Source: Notospermus geniculatus
Taxonomy: Eukaryota; Nemertea; Pilidiophora; Heteronemertea; Lineidae
Reading direction: 5' to 3'
NCBI GenBank assembly: GCA_002633025.1
Contig: NMRB01000288.1
Location: 1-64,000 of the forward strand
DNA: 64,000 nucleotides
Below are positions 20,128 to 31,800 of the stretch, in pieces. The translations under genes and the position numbers were made by a program. Within the stretch, counting starts at the first letter, position 1; every line of letters begins with the position of its first letter. Below the pieces are notes generated by a model. That model saw only the letters and a list, made by a program, of their open reading frames with translations. It was not told the origin of the DNA and made no database searches.

Positions 20128-22250
20128 TTGCACCCTCCATACGACGTTAACGTCGTATCAAAAAGCATGTGCCCAAATTCCAACTTGAGAAAAATGTGCC
20201 CAAAATACCCAATGTGCCCAAAACATCCGGCAGGGCTGTGTACTCGTTCGTTTTCAGCGTACCGTACCGTACTTTGTACATGGAAACCGCCGAATCTTAT
20301 AACAGTGAAGTGACCGACTTCAACATTTTATTCTTACAGGTGTTGTCATATTTCCAAGTCCATTTCTTTCAAACGCCTGACTGAATTCCTGTATAATCTA
20401 TTTGGCTGTAATGCTGAAAGAATGCACTTTCCAGTCATACCAAATTTGTTGGCTAGATATCTTCCAGTAAGGAGAAAATTACTTAAACAACTTATCTCAC
20501 TTCAAAGCCGCATTGGTCCTCGACGGCGATCTTTTGGCGGGAAAACTGGGCCAGCCTGCCTCAATGATGTTTGCAAGCTGTGCATGAGTCATTGCCAAAT
20601 ATAGTTGCCACAATGATGTCATGAACTAAATAGGTCAAATTATTTGAATAAAAGCTGTCACTGCATCTTCACAGTCAATAAAAGCAGTCACTGCATCTTG
20701 GCAAATAGCCAATAGGCCTACACGTGGAGTTCCAGGATGAGTCGCTCTCTCTTTTGGCTTCCCGCCAAAACATCGTCAGGGCAGCTCAATGGCTCCGTCG
20801 GAACTGTCAATATATAGGCCTATAGTTTGTAAAAGAAGAGTCGCAGATGATGAGATGGCAAGGCAAAGTTACGCATTTTATGGCTGATGTTTATTTACTA
20901 AAGGTAAGAGTTTCATTATTAGAGAACTACTGGCGGTGAAATCAGAGCTGGTCTGCGCAGTGGGATGCTCAGATGATCATATTTGAGCAACCACATGTCG
21001 GCCTATCCACTGCGTCTGGCTGTCGGGCAAATGGCCTTGTGCGGCTGACAATACAGGAACCCCGGTATTAGGGCCAGAATTAAACTTCAGGGGATGGATT
21101 GGATCCTTTGAATGAGAATGAACTACTAAAAATTTGCAATTTTGGTTGTTTTTATGCCGTTCAGAAGGCGGTTTTCAGGGCACTGACGGGAGCTAGATTT
21201 GCATTCCTGAATGCCAGGAAATTGCGTTTCAGGGCTTCTAGATTTCAAATTTTTCTGGGGGAGGCCCCCCAGACCCCCCGCTGAGGACGCGCCTACGGCG
21301 CGAGCGGCGCCGGCCTCGCCGCCGCCGATATCAGTACGACGTCACCAGCGCCCGGTCTGTTTCAAACCCTGTGGAGAACTCTGGACCCGGCGGGCAACTT
21401 TAGGTGTGCCCAAATTAAGGGACAAAAATACAGGGTGTATCAAGTTTGGGGCAATCGAAAGGCCTGAGTGGAAACGGGCCTTAATACGAAAAGGCACAAG
21501 ACCGTGTGTTGCGGTGTACAGCCAAACTACGTCGCACGAAGGCCGAATTCTTGTGTCAGGGCACTCGAGCCCGGGACTCGAGCTGGACCCCTCCACCCCC
21601 TACCCCAAATAACAGTCCCCTTGGCAGTAAACATCTGTGGGACTACGACAATAAACAAGAAGATCTTATCTTGCAGTCAGATTTCGCTGCTTAAAACTGT
21701 AATCTTAACTGCGCAGACGAGCAAAAGGTAATACCCTGTTGTGCCGTCTACCGTCGCACAAACTCGGTACAATGACAGCGTCACTCAGTGCAACTCTAAG
21801 ATAAAGCACATCCTAATTGATCAATGACGACGTATACAATAAAGTTTATTGTGTACTTAATCCTTCTAACCTTTTTAGCCCCTTATCTTCCACCCTTTTT
21901 CTATAACTTGTATTCTCGACCTCCGGGGCATACGGTGCAGTCTACACTTGAGGGGAGAAAAGTCATCCGTCATTTACCGGTATGTGATGTTGTTTCAGGT
22001 TAACTTGATCCAACAAACATGGTCATTTTGCTATCCTTCTCGTGTTATCATTGGGTCTAGTGAAGATTAAACAAAAGGTGATTCTGTGCCACGAGCTTGA
22101 TCTAATTTCATGGAGTCGGTTGGCCGAACTCACCTCGACATGAGGTACACGTTTTAAGACTTCTATAAGAACTTGAAATCCAGGATTTTGCATTTCAAAA
22201 TGATTGATGGAGCGATCGAACTCTGTTTGCAGTCAAAACTTAAATGAGGC
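20128..22250. other. No gene seen; palindromic words and a GC-rich island
   Basis: Holds the perfect palindrome tacgacgttaacgtcgta (20139-20156), the iterated word 'tgtgcccaaa' (20168-20222, again at 21405), and a GC-rich patch at 21255-21350 resembling the interior of the GGATCC-type elements (ctgggggaggc...ccccc). 'ggcaatcgaaaggcctga' at 21451 is complementary to 20115-20130, so 20115-21470 may be bounded by inverted ends. No gene is supported. Confidence 0.4.
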
Positions 22251-22616
22251 AGCGGGGTTGAAGTCCCTATTGATATACAAAGTCTCGCGCTATTAGTTTT
22301 TTTTTGAGAAAGGGTCTCCGGGTCAAATGTGTGGAAGAACGCGCTAAATTGGTGTTCTGATTCCGGTGAAACCTGAAAAAATATTTAGAAAGCTGACAGG
22401 TGTCAACATCTCTGCGTGAGGGAGGGGATGGGGGCAGGAGATGAAGCTGTGAAAGGGCTGCCGGTGGGGTAGACAACCGCAAAAGACATTGCAACATAGA
22501 GCGAGGGGTTGGTGATGTACATGTAGGATGGTGGTGGGGTCGGAAACTTCGCCTGCCATCACACATGATCAGGGAGCAAATGAGAAAGAAAAAAAGAAGT
22601 TCTTGCAAAACGTGAA

Positions 22617-22689
22617 CGCCCAACGTGGGGCTCGAACCCACGACCCTGGGATTAAGAGTCCCATGCTCTACCGACTGAGCTAGCCGGGC
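22617..22689 (-). tRNA. tRNA-Lys (anticodon CTT), copy 1
   Basis: 73-nt minus-strand gene starting GCCCGGCTAGCTCAGTCGG and ending GTTGGGCG without encoded CCA. The acceptor stem pairs GCCCGGC with GTTGGGC (two G-U pairs), the anticodon stem GGGAC/ATCCC region encloses CTCTTAA, and box B is GGTTCGAGCCC. A TTTT terminator follows 6-10 nt downstream (22607-22610 on plus). The sequence is canonical for metazoan lysine tRNA with CUU. It should charge lysine for AAG codons. Confidence 0.97.
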
Positions 22690-23010
22690 TTCCTGAAAGG
22701 CTGCCGTTTCAAATTGATGATCAGCGACATTGGCAACAACAAAGCGGTGATCCATAGGCACCAATCACAAAAACTGTCGACTGCATTTTGAGTTTGAAGT
22801 GTTCTAAATGACACAAATCTCTCCTGATGATGATTATCATTTTGTCCTCAGTTATGCCACGATAAGTCAAATTAGGCCTATCTGGGACCTCGGTCACAGA
22901 CTTCAGCGGGGCTTGCCGAGCCTGTTGGTTGGCCAATATTGTGAAGGCGCTTCAAATCACTCGTTCAGTGAGCAAATAATAAAAGAAAAAAATTATCGCA
23001 AAAAATTAAG

Positions 23011-23083
23011 CGCCCAACGTGGGGCTCGAACCCACGACCCTGGGATTAAGAGTCCCATGCTCTACCGACTGAGCTAGCCGGGC
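23011..23083 (-). tRNA. tRNA-Lys (anticodon CTT), copy 2
   Basis: Identical in sequence to copy 1 over all 73 nt, same strand, 394 bp upstream in transcription order. It has a T6 run just downstream (complement of 23000-23005) as a Pol III terminator. Internal boxes A and B are intact, so both copies are predicted to be expressible. Confidence 0.97.
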
Positions 23084-23234
23084 TTCCTGACATGCGAATA
23101 CAAAACCAACTATATTGGCAACAACAATGGTGATCCAGGCACGACGAATGACAAAAGCTACCGGCTGCATTTTGAATATGAAAAAGTGTTTGTGAACAAA
23201 TCCCTGCTTATGATGATTATCATTCCTCAGTTTA

Positions 23235-23300
23235 GTTGGGTGGGGTTAGGTTTAAGAATAGATCAGTCCTCAAATGGTTACGGTCGGGGTCAGCCATTGA
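23235..23300 (+). repeat. Dispersed repeat (cggtcggggtcagccat), copy 2
   Basis: Matches 16335-16400 over about 60 bp (ttaggttt.ag..tagatcag.cct). Confidence 0.55.
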
Positions 23301-23890
23301 AAAATGTACACTACATGTACATGTATCGGGATACTGTAGGATCCATTGCTGCACTCGACACAATTCTCATCATCAGCACCGTGCAGTGTGAAAGGCCAAG
23401 GACGTTCCCGAAGCCCGCAGCCATATCGACTGATCGGGGGTGTTGCCGCCGGCGTGTCTTTACATGTGGGAACGCGCATTGAAAGACTATCCCTGAGTGG
23501 AAATGCCGCTTTGGGCGTGTCTCTGGTGTGTGGGGCGGTTTCTAAATGATACGCCGGAGGGATTTTTTTTTCACTTTCATTCATTGAAATGCTTAACACA
23601 ACAGATCTATGAACGAAATATTCATTTGAACGAAATGATTATAACGAATATCGCCTCCACGCTGACATTTTCATCCGGAGTTTCATTCATGTCATTCAGT
23701 AGGCCTCCTCGCAGATGGCTTTCATGTGTTTTAAAAATCAGTTACATTTTCATGAGAACAGGTAGGCCAATGTTGGAACCAACGCTGCCAGTATCCGGCA
23801 ACCTTCGGCCTTGTTTGCGACTCCGCCTCGTAGAAGTAAGAGAAAAATGTAGGGGCCCCACACACGAGAACAAGTTGGCCTTCAACTACA
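23301..23890. other. No gene seen; GC-rich stretch with overlapping ORFs
   Basis: 23390-23530 is CpG-rich and open on both strands (for example plus 23346-23549 and minus 23270-23599), which is typical of GC-rich DNA. No motif was recognised. Confidence 0.4.
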
Positions 23891-24276
23891 TGTATATCAC
23901 TGTATGCAACCGCACGAGGGTAACCCAGGTTACCCTCGTAACAATGGCGGCAGAACAAGATACGCTTCGGTGAGTAAATTGGCTCTGGTGGCGAAACTAG
24001 CACATCTCTGTGACTGAATTTTTGCATGTTGGAAGAGAAAATAGTACTGCACACTACTGTATATCGCATGGCGTTGGTAAATCCCTGTTTATGCCGTATT
24101 TTGGCCGGGAAGTCGGACACGAAGACGAGGGTAATTCCAATGAAATGGCCAGGGCCATTGTGCTCACCTCTGTGACAGAGTATGAAGTGTGAGTAGCCTG
24201 GTGATACACTGAATGGTGAAAGATTAGTGCAGAAACATCGTAACATTTACTACCGATGAGATATGGCCAAAGTAAA

Positions 24277-24700
24277 TTTTTCAAGATGGCCGCCTGGCAG
24301 CCATGTTGAAGTCCAATCGAACCAAAATTTGGCATATAAGTAGACGGTACCAAGACACATATTTAGGCACGGTTAAAGCATCCTAGCTCCCACTATTTAT
24401 GAGGTGTGGGTCAAAGTCCATTTTTCAAGATGGCTCCCTGGCGGCCATATTTGACGTAGAATCTGACTGAAATTTACCATATATTTATACGGTACCTAGA
24501 TACATATTTTGGCAACGTTAAAACATCCTACCTACTCCTATTTATAAAATGTGGGTCAAAGTCCATTTTTCAAGATGGCTTCCTGGCGGCCATATTTGAA
24601 GTCCGATCGGGTTGAAATTCGGTGCATTTGTGCAGGGTGCCTAGATATATCTTCACACCAAATCACAACAATCTATGTCAAATAGCAATGAAATGTGCCA
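24277..24700 (+). repeat. Tandem repeat of about 144 bp, about three units
   Basis: 'tcaagatgg' recurs at 24281, 24425 and 24570 with shared 'cctggcggccat.tttga', 'ggtacc.agac/tacat' and 'gtgggtcaaagtcca'. This is the internal structure of the same repeat family that begins the window at 1. Confidence 0.8.
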
Positions 24701-25000
24701 CCAAACAGTGAATTTTGAACTTTGACCTCTGTGACCTTGAAAAGTAGGTCAAATCAAAAACCCGGGATTTATGTGATGAAGTCTCATCAGAGGAACCCAC
24801 CATAAAAGTTTCGTGGTTCTAGCTAACCGCGTTCAGGAGATACGGCCGAAAGAATGTTTTCACAAAGCGCCCCCTACAGGCCAGAGTGTACAAGCAGCAG
24901 CGCTAAGTTTCGGTCCAGAGATAGTTTTTACCATAGGGTACCTGTACACCAAATTTCAAGTTTGTAACCCAAGCGGTTTAGAAACGTGCCACCCCTGTTA

Positions 25001-25072
25001 ACGACGACGGACGACGGACGACGACGGACGACGACGACGACGACGACGGACGACGACGGACGACGGACGACA
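25001..25072 (+). repeat. GAC/GACGGAC microsatellite
   Basis: About 70 bp of gacgacgga and gacgacgac units. The serine/arginine-rich ORF on the minus strand is its translation. Confidence 0.9.
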
Positions 25073-25391
25073 CACCATGGGAGAAGCTCACCTCACAGAG
25101 GTGAGCTAACAAGGAGTTACCCTCGTAGTGCATAAAAGTACGGTTGGAATTGCCCTCGTCGTCGTGTCCGACTTCCCGGTCAAAATACGGCATGAATAGA
25201 AAATTTTCAATGTCATGCGATATACAGTAGTGTACAGTACTATTTTCTCTTCCAACATGCAAAAATTCAGTCACAGAGATGTGCTAGTTTCGCCACCAGA
25301 GCCAATTTACTCACCGAAGCGTATCTTGTTCTGCCGCCATTGTTACGAGGGTAACCCGGGTTACCCTCGTGCGGTTACATACAGTGTATAT

Positions 25392-26749
25392 GGAGATTTT
25401 TGCCTCCAATGTGCAAATGTCATCGTGTGCGGTGGTCGGAGGCAGAGGCAGAGACGGATTTCTTTGCCTCCAACGCAGATCAAACATGACGGAATCATGA
25501 CGTCACGCCGCATCTACAGGAGACAAACTTTCGGCGGCTGACGCACCGTGTGCGATGACAGGATGCTGAGACCAAAAAACTCCTATGGAGGCAACGTCCG
25601 TCGGAGGCAGAATCGCACTCGTGTGCGGCAGGCTTAAAGTCATACGTTCACGAAAGCTATCCTGCAGCCGTCGATTCGTATTTATTCATCTGCAGTCAGT
25701 GTGAAAACACGACAGCACTGAAGCTCCATGTAGCTTTTACGTGTACGCCGACGGTAGGCATACTTCCAAAATAGATTAGGCCTATCATGAAACCAAAACG
25801 CTTTTTTAGCTAGGCCCATTCAGTTGCATTTCCGATGGCGCACGAACGCAGAAAATACATAGAAAAAAATGCTAAAAACCACCATTATTGTTTCCAATTT
25901 GGTGCATAATACAACTGAACATTTACTGTTTGGTGTCATGAATTATTCACACAGTGTCGCGGTAATTTCCGATAGGTTAGGCCTACGCGGTTTTAGAAGC
26001 AATACAAACATCAATGTCTCCTCGCCCACATAAAATCTATACATGACAGAATATAAGATTTTTTTCAACTCTCGACCGGAAAGCATACATAGGCCTGATT
26101 GAAAACGCGGGGTACATTTAGAGTTATTTACAAACACAAAGCAGACGACCCATCATTAACTCAACATGATTGGCTAATTTAAAGCGAGGTCGGGAAACAA
26201 TGTGGGCGGCCATCTCAGCAATTAATGAAGTCAATGACGTGGAAAAAGATCTGAAAGTGTAGCGACCCATCCAATTTAGATTAAACCAACGCATGAAGGG
26301 GTCTAACTGGACCTCATAGGGGTACAAAAAGGGCTCCAATCTGTCAGAGGAAGATTCCCTAGGGGGCACAATTAGGCTTTTACCGTCTGAAGTATCCTAG
26401 AGGCGCCTTAAAAGTGTGAAATTATGTGTAACTCTACATTTGAACCATCCTGACCCAGTGCAATCCTTTTAAACCCTTTCTAGAAACTAGCATCCCGCTG
26501 CGTTTGTAAGTACCATGTATTATCAGGTCTTACAAGAAATGTGGAATCTACCCATTTCTCATGACTGTGTGCTCCTCCTGGGACCAAAAAAGGGATAGGC
26601 AAGTGACTGACGACCTAAATACAAAATGACCGATCGACTTTTGAAAAAAATGTCCAAGTGATTTGCCAGCACACATTATTCCACTTTGGGATTTTTGGTT
26701 CGAATGTGGCTCAGATCTGCAAATGTACTGTTGCGGGGCATAGTCCTAT
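25392..26749. other. No gene seen
   Basis: Includes a stretch with 'ggaggcagaggcagagac' near 25438 and 'cgtcggaggcagaatcgcac' near 25600. The minus ORF 26124-26369 (81 codons) lacks recognisable motifs. Confidence 0.45.
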
Positions 26750-27057
26750 NNNNNNNNNNNNNNNNNNNNNNNNNNNNNNNNNNNNNNNNNNNNNNNNNNN
26801 NNNNNNNNNNNNNNNNNNNNNNNNNNNNNNNNNNNNNNNNNNNNNNNNNNNNNNNNNNNNNNNNNNNNNNNNNNNNNNNNNNNNNNNNNNNNNNNNNNNN
26901 NNNNNNNNNNNNNNNNNNNNNNNNNNNNNNNNNNNNNNNNNNNNNNNNNNNNNNNNNNNNNNNNNNNNNNNNNNNNNNNNNNNNNNNNNNNNNNNNNNNN
27001 NNNNNNNNNNNNNNNNNNNNNNNNNNNNNNNNNNNNNNNNNNNNNNNNNNNNNNNNN
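26750..27057. other. Assembly gap (308 N)
   Basis: Unresolved bases. The ORFs crossing it on both strands consist mainly of X and are artefacts. Confidence 0.95.
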
Positions 27058-27475
27058 AGGGATTGTATTACACCGGTACCAGAGCCAGCGCTTGTACTTG
27101 TATCAAAGCCAGTGCCAATAGAGGGCATGCATAATTATGATGTCACTTCCTGTTTAGCCCTGACTTTATGCCGCCATATTGGATTAAGGTTTATTATTAC
27201 ATGTACAAATTACTGAAGTCAATGAGACCAAAAGCAAAATATTTTGTTGACTACTTCTAAAATCATTCGGGAGAATAAAACCACATCTTATCCCAAAATT
27301 TTGCATCTAATAATACTAAATAATACTAAAGTCTTTTTTATCAGGCGTGCAAATTAGCAATTCACACCTTTTCTAATACATCTGTAATGTCAAGTTTCCC
27401 TCCAGACACATGGCTACTTGTGTATGAATGAGATATGAAAGGACTATGACGTAGGTGCATAGCCTCTATACCCAA

Positions 27476-27936
27476 CACTCTTAGCCAAAAAGGTTCTTTA
27501 GGGGTTCTCTGTGCCACACCAGAGGAACCCCAAGGTTCTATATCGAACCTTCTATAAAGAACCCGAAAGGGTTCCATATACATGTAGAACCTTTCTGTCG
27601 GCAAAGAACCCATAAAGGTTCCAGATAGAACCCTTTTTTTGAGGGAAAGGTTCTATCTGGAACCTCCAGGGGTTCTTAAAGCGAATCGATAGCGGATTTT
27701 GTTTACATTTGGCTGGTGTTTGTAAACACAAAATTCAGCCAATCAAAATGCACGAAAATTTCTTTGTTGACATTCTGGAGAAGTTTGTTTACATTTTTTC
27801 CTGAAAATTCGTCCCCTTTCAAATTCTATTTCTAAATCAAATTTTTTCGCTTTCGATTCGCTTTAAACAACTCGAGGGTTCTTAAATCAGAGGGTTCTCC
27901 TGGTGTGGCACCAAAGAACCTTTTCGGCTAAGAGTG
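27476..27936. mobile_element. Miniature element, CACTCTTAGCC ends, with nested insertion
   Basis: Inverted ends cactcttagccaaaaaggtt and its near complement, with inner matches 'gtgccacacc' and 'ggtgtggcac'. The interior repeats short words 'ggttct', 'gaacct' and 'aaagaaccc' in both orientations. The TTAA element 27676-27866 interrupts it; without that insert the host is about 270 bp. Confidence 0.75.
27676..27866. mobile_element. TTAA-flanked MITE, AGCGAATCG ends, copy 1
   Basis: 191 bp including TTAA at both ends, inverted ends AGCGAATCGATAGCGG / cgctttcgattcgct. It matches 31070-31260 throughout (ttttgtttacatttgg, gttgacattctggagaag). TTAA duplication suggests piggyBac-like mobilisation, although a TA duplication with AAAGCG ends cannot be excluded. 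Confidence 0.8.
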
Positions 27937-27958
27937 AATCTTCTTCTACCTTGGGAAT

Positions 27959-28211
27959 AAAGGCCTATGTACACTATCAACATTTCAGGACACATGTCGC
28001 GACACATGTGTCCGACACAGATGGACACAGACATTTTGTCCCTGTATACACTAGACACATGTCGGGACACATGTTGCGACACAGTGTTGGGACAGATGTT
28101 GCCAATATTTTTGCTCTGTACACACTGTCAACATTTCCAGCAACACGGCGTGTCGGACACATGTATCACGACATGTGTCTTGAAATGTTGATAGTGTACA
28201 TCATAGGCCTT
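27959..28211. mobile_element. Foldback MITE, AAGGCCTATG ends
   Basis: Inverted arms of about 58 bp: aaggcctatg.tgtacac, tatcaacatttca.gacaca, and complement. The interior iterates 'gacacatgt.g' words. The terminal aaaggcct..(g/a)tacact resembles the ends of the 7592-7806 family. Confidence 0.75.
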
Positions 28212-29486
28212 AAGACTGCAGTATATACATGTACATGTATAGTGAGATTCCCGTCACCGAGACGATTCCTTTGTCACGAATATATCGCGCATATCATCAC
28301 TCATCAATTTAATGATATTGAGACCGTCCGCGCAATCAGGCGGTCACTACACTTCAAAGAACTGGACCTTATCAAATCGTTGTTAATTACAAGTTCGCGT
28401 TTAAGGCTGGAAAGATTAGCATAATTATAGAGTAAGGGAGACAGGAACGCGGTAGGAGGGTTTGATGAGGGGGTATCAATTAGAGGCGTGAATATCAACA
28501 ATTTGACCGGCTCTGATTACGTTTGGAGGGCATGATTAAAGGGTTTTCTGATAGCCCTCTGTCTCGGTGGGTTTAGAGTGAAAAAGGGTCAAAGATACCC
28601 TGATATGGTTGATACTGTCGGGCGTTACTTGAAAATAAGTGGAACATGAGGATGTAACTATGTAACTATATTTTGTGGAAATACTGCAAATAAAAACTAA
28701 AATCATAAAAAACATACATGTACTTTCAAAAATTCATTCTATCAAAGGCAAAAACATTATTTGTTCATTTCTTCCTCATTCCACGGATAATTTTTTTTCC
28801 TACAGCCAATAATGTATAAGATGTACGTTTCTGCTTCGCATAGTGTTTGAGAAATTCAAGAGAAAATGGTGTCCATTTACTTGTGTCCATTAGTGTACAT
28901 GTTTGACATGTTTATCAATTTATGGCAACATACACGAATTTCAGTTTTTACTGACGCGATCAGTTCCTTTAACACTCGGAAACAAAACACACAAAGAAAA
29001 TCCAAGTACATGTATTATTGTTTCCGTGATTTCCAGGAAACGCTGCAATACCAGACGGTAATTGGGGGTAGAACGCTGAAATTAAAACCCATTTTCCTCT
29101 TTCTCCGTTGGATGAAAAGAACAAAAACCGTGTTAAATAACCCTTAACAAACTCTTGGGTAAAAAAGTTACATGGTACACATCACTCAGACAAACCTACT
29201 TCATTAGCAGTCTTCCCATAATGCACTTGAGAGAACAATGGAGGCGAATTTCCGGAAGTTCTTCCATTGCATCTGGGTAGTTCACGCGGCACTTTATCAG
29301 TCTGGTTAGAATTGATTAGATCCCGTCCTCCATATGATTTCTTTGTCTTGCGAAGGACACAGTTCTGTTGCCTTGATTTTTCATGGCGAATGAATTTTGT
29401 AGCCGATGCTCTCATTGTTTTAAAGGGTGGTACGGTACAGTTGGGCCGGGGCGGTGCCTAATGACAAAAATCATATCGAAGGCCGA
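28212..29486. other. No gene seen
   Basis: Low GC with short ORFs at 28866-29147 (plus) and 29182-29415 (minus). No motif, RNA gene or repeat was recognised. Confidence 0.45.
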
Positions 29487-29562
29487 CTACCAAATACAGC
29501 ATAATCCAAGGCCGTAGGAACGTCCTACCAAATACAGCATAATCCAAGGCCGTAGGAACGTC
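29487..29562 (+). repeat. 38-bp tandem duplication
   Basis: Two adjacent exact copies of the 38-bp unit taccaaatac...gaacgtcc, followed by a G12 run. The second copy leads into the element at about 29545-29820. Confidence 0.85.
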
Positions 29563-29822
29563 CTGGGGGGGGGGGGCAAAGAGTTTGCTAAAATAGCAGT
29601 AGTCCCTCGCAGCGACCGCCGAAGGCGCGAGCCGAAATATCGGCAAAATTTTAGAAAACGAAAGACTTGCTTTCACACCATTTTCCGGCATTTGAGAGCA
29701 AAATTGGACACTCTAGCCATGGTGGTGTGGTTCATTAGTTTATTAGACTTCGGCTTTTTGGCGAGCCTGCCATGAGGAGCCAAATATTGGAGGGGGAGCT
29801 GCCCCCTTTTCCTACGGCCCTG
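29545..29822. mobile_element. Probable GC-run element, aggccgtaggaa ends
   Basis: Left 'aggccgtaggaacgtcc' plus a G run and right 'gcccccttttcctacggccc' are imperfect inverted ends about 275 bp apart. The organisation (short end, then G run / C run) resembles the GGATCC-type elements. Confidence 0.45.
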
Positions 29823-31069
29823 CCCGTGATTTTGCTCCTAAAACATCATATCAAAAGCGTCAGTGTCAGGACTTCGATTCGAAGATATGAACAGCCTGTG
29901 TGTGATCAGCAATGCCGACCATCACCAACAGGTGAACCTGGACTCTGGCAATGCCAGATCTCTGTGACCTTACAATCGCGATTTCAGTGCGTCTACATTG
30001 TGTTTATTTCTAATCTTCTTATTCTAATCGATATGATCCAATATTACGTTTCTTACAACATAGACACGTTATTAGTAAGTATGCCAAGACCTTGACCAAA
30101 CACGGTCTCTTGTGAATCAGCTACATTGTAATTACAGTAGTTGTCGGTCATATGCAACTCAAAATATCAAAACCTGTCAAGATTTTTCGACATATAATCA
30201 ATGTATCAATCAAATGATACCAATGGTACCCGGATGACCGTACATATTTCAGCCTCATCCGGGTATCATCAGGTGCGGCCATATTGATTTTTCCTGGGCG
30301 CCGTCACGGTGTCTCAGCCCCTCGGTTATGAATTTGACGATATTTCAAAAATGTTAAGAGAATGCTGGAAGTGGTCTCACAGCCTCGTGAAGGTCGCCAG
30401 AATGCTTGCCTGATGCAACACTCACTACCGGTACAAGCTTAGTTCCTCCAAGGCAAACTCGCTAGCCCAGTGGTACGGCGTTCCGCGTTTTCGGTTTGCT
30501 CCACTTGTACCACTGGCTTCAAACGCCCTCATCACTTCTGCTCGGAATGAGCAGAATGAATAAAAACTGACCTACAGCTAGTTTTCCACCCTAATAAAAT
30601 CATAATCGTACTGTCAAGTTTAGAAGTGTACCAAAACATCGAACACACCATGATTTTTAAACATTTGTTCATTATTTTGTGTTGCACTTTTTTGCGCGGA
30701 TTACACGTATGGCTGTGCTTCGGTTTGGTCGTTCCGGCAGAAATAGTTTCTATTTTAGAAGCAACCAAATCGATGGACCAATCAGCTTATTTGATCACAT
30801 GATTTTGTGAGTGTAAACATAACCACGTGCAACAAAGAGGCAGCCATCTTTAAAATGACGTCATTCCTACGCGAAAAGAAGTACGGGCACTGACGTTTGA
30901 AGGCAGAGTCAGTAAGGTGAAACCGTCTGACCTCTGCGTTGGAGATTGCCTCCAAGGTACAAAATGTCGTGTTTGTACCGGGTGTTTGTAGGACAACGCC
31001 TGCTAACCGGTAGCATCCGACGGTTTCAATCAGCGTAGGCGTGGCCAGGTGCTAATAAGTGCAAAATAA
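29823..31069. other. No gene seen
   Basis: Includes 30375-30415, which repeats at 46585-46625 (ggtctcacagcctcgtgaaggtc). A GC-mixed patch at 30830-30960 has TGACGTCA and 'cagccatcttt', but no supported start or exon. Confidence 0.4.
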
Positions 31070-31260
31070 TTAAAGCGAATCGAAAGCGGATTTTGTTTAC
31101 ATTTGGATGGTGTTTGTAAACAGAAAATTCAGCCAATCAGAATGCACGAAAATTTCTTTTGTTGACATTCTGGAGAAGTTTGTTTACATTTTTGCTGAAA
31201 ATTCGTCCCCTTTCAAATTCTATTTCTAAATCAAATTTTTTCGCTTTCGATTCGCTTTAA
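31070..31260. mobile_element. TTAA-flanked MITE, AGCGAATCG ends, copy 2
   Basis: 191 bp with TTAA at 31070-31073 and 31257-31260, ends agcgaatcgaaagcg and cgctttcgattcgct. Same length as copy 1 and only scattered differences, so both moved fairly recently. Confidence 0.85.
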
Positions 31261-31542
31261 CCCAATCACTCACCGGTGGTTGGCGATTTGCCCCATGACT
31301 TCACGGGTCTCTAATTATCAGTCTCGTGCACGTGTATATACACGTGACCTCATACGGCGCGCGCAGGTGCACGCAATATGGCTGTCCCCATTGTCCTCAA
31401 AATAGGTGATACATGTATGTTCATTGATATTGGCGCAGTGGTGTTTGATACCTGGTGATTGGTAAAAAAAGGATAGTGTCTTATCGCTCATATCCGTCTG
31501 TTCAACTCACTCTCAAATCACTATTAACTACATGTAGCAACT

Positions 31543-31800
31543 ATGTACCCATGGCAATCGGCGATTGTGAGTTTGGCCGAGGTTGGAATGCAAGGTGCGG
31601 CTGAAATTGGTGCACCAAACGTGGTACGGTTGGGAGAATTTAGAAAAGCAATCGGAACTAAAACACTGCTAAAACGTACACTTTTGACCACAACAAAGTT
31701 CTCTTCGCAAATTAAACCACCCGTAGCGTCAGGATATGGTGTCCTCTATTACCATGCCGAATTTCGGGCAAAACAAACCTTCTAATTGTGACTTTGTTTG
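31543..31800 (+). repeat. Dispersed 260-bp repeat, copy 1
   Basis: Shares ccatggcaatcggcgattg, gagtttggccga.gttg, ttaaaccacccgt.gc and ctctattaccatgc.gaatttcg with 37178-37432 (inverse) and 60551-60814. The 80-codon ORF here is broken in the other copies. Confidence 0.7.

Larger units (their letters stand above)
22590..23230. repeat. Tandem duplication (394-bp step) containing the tRNA pair
   Basis: The tRNA copies start 394 bp apart. Flanks also match: gagcaaat.a.aaagaaaaaa on one side and ttggcaacaacaa..ggtgatcca, ctgcattttgaat/gttga and gatgattatcatt on the other. The flanks have diverged while the tRNAs are identical, which fits selection or gene conversion on the tRNA sequence. Confidence 0.85.
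23892..25391. mobile_element. 1.5-kb element with about 290-bp inverted arms
   Basis: Left arm 23892-24180 and right arm 25090-25391 are inverted copies. Each carries gcacgagggtaaccc.ggttaccctcg, then ATGGCGGCAGAACAAGATAC and cttcg followed by gtgagt, a start-codon and splice-donor look-alike. The ends themselves are palindromic (cgagggtaaccc.gggttaccctcg). The loop contains the 144-bp tandem units and the GAC/GACGGAC microsatellite. ORFs at 23731-24246 (minus) and 25215-25541 (plus) are the same arm translated twice. Confidence 0.7.

Noticed and set aside
22267-22764. A 165-codon minus ORF containing ARLAQSVEHGTLNPRVVGSS
   Set aside because: This peptide is the translation of the tRNA-Lys gene at 22617-22689, a well-known false protein call. 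The rest has no motif.
23731-24246. 171-codon minus ORF, and its partner at 25215-25541
   Set aside because: Both are translations of the inverted arms of the element 23892-25391; they share sequence because the arms are copies.
25086-25106. gctcacctcacagaggtgagc as a micro-hairpin insertion
   Set aside because: It is a regular terminal feature of the surrounding repeat family and shows no target duplication.
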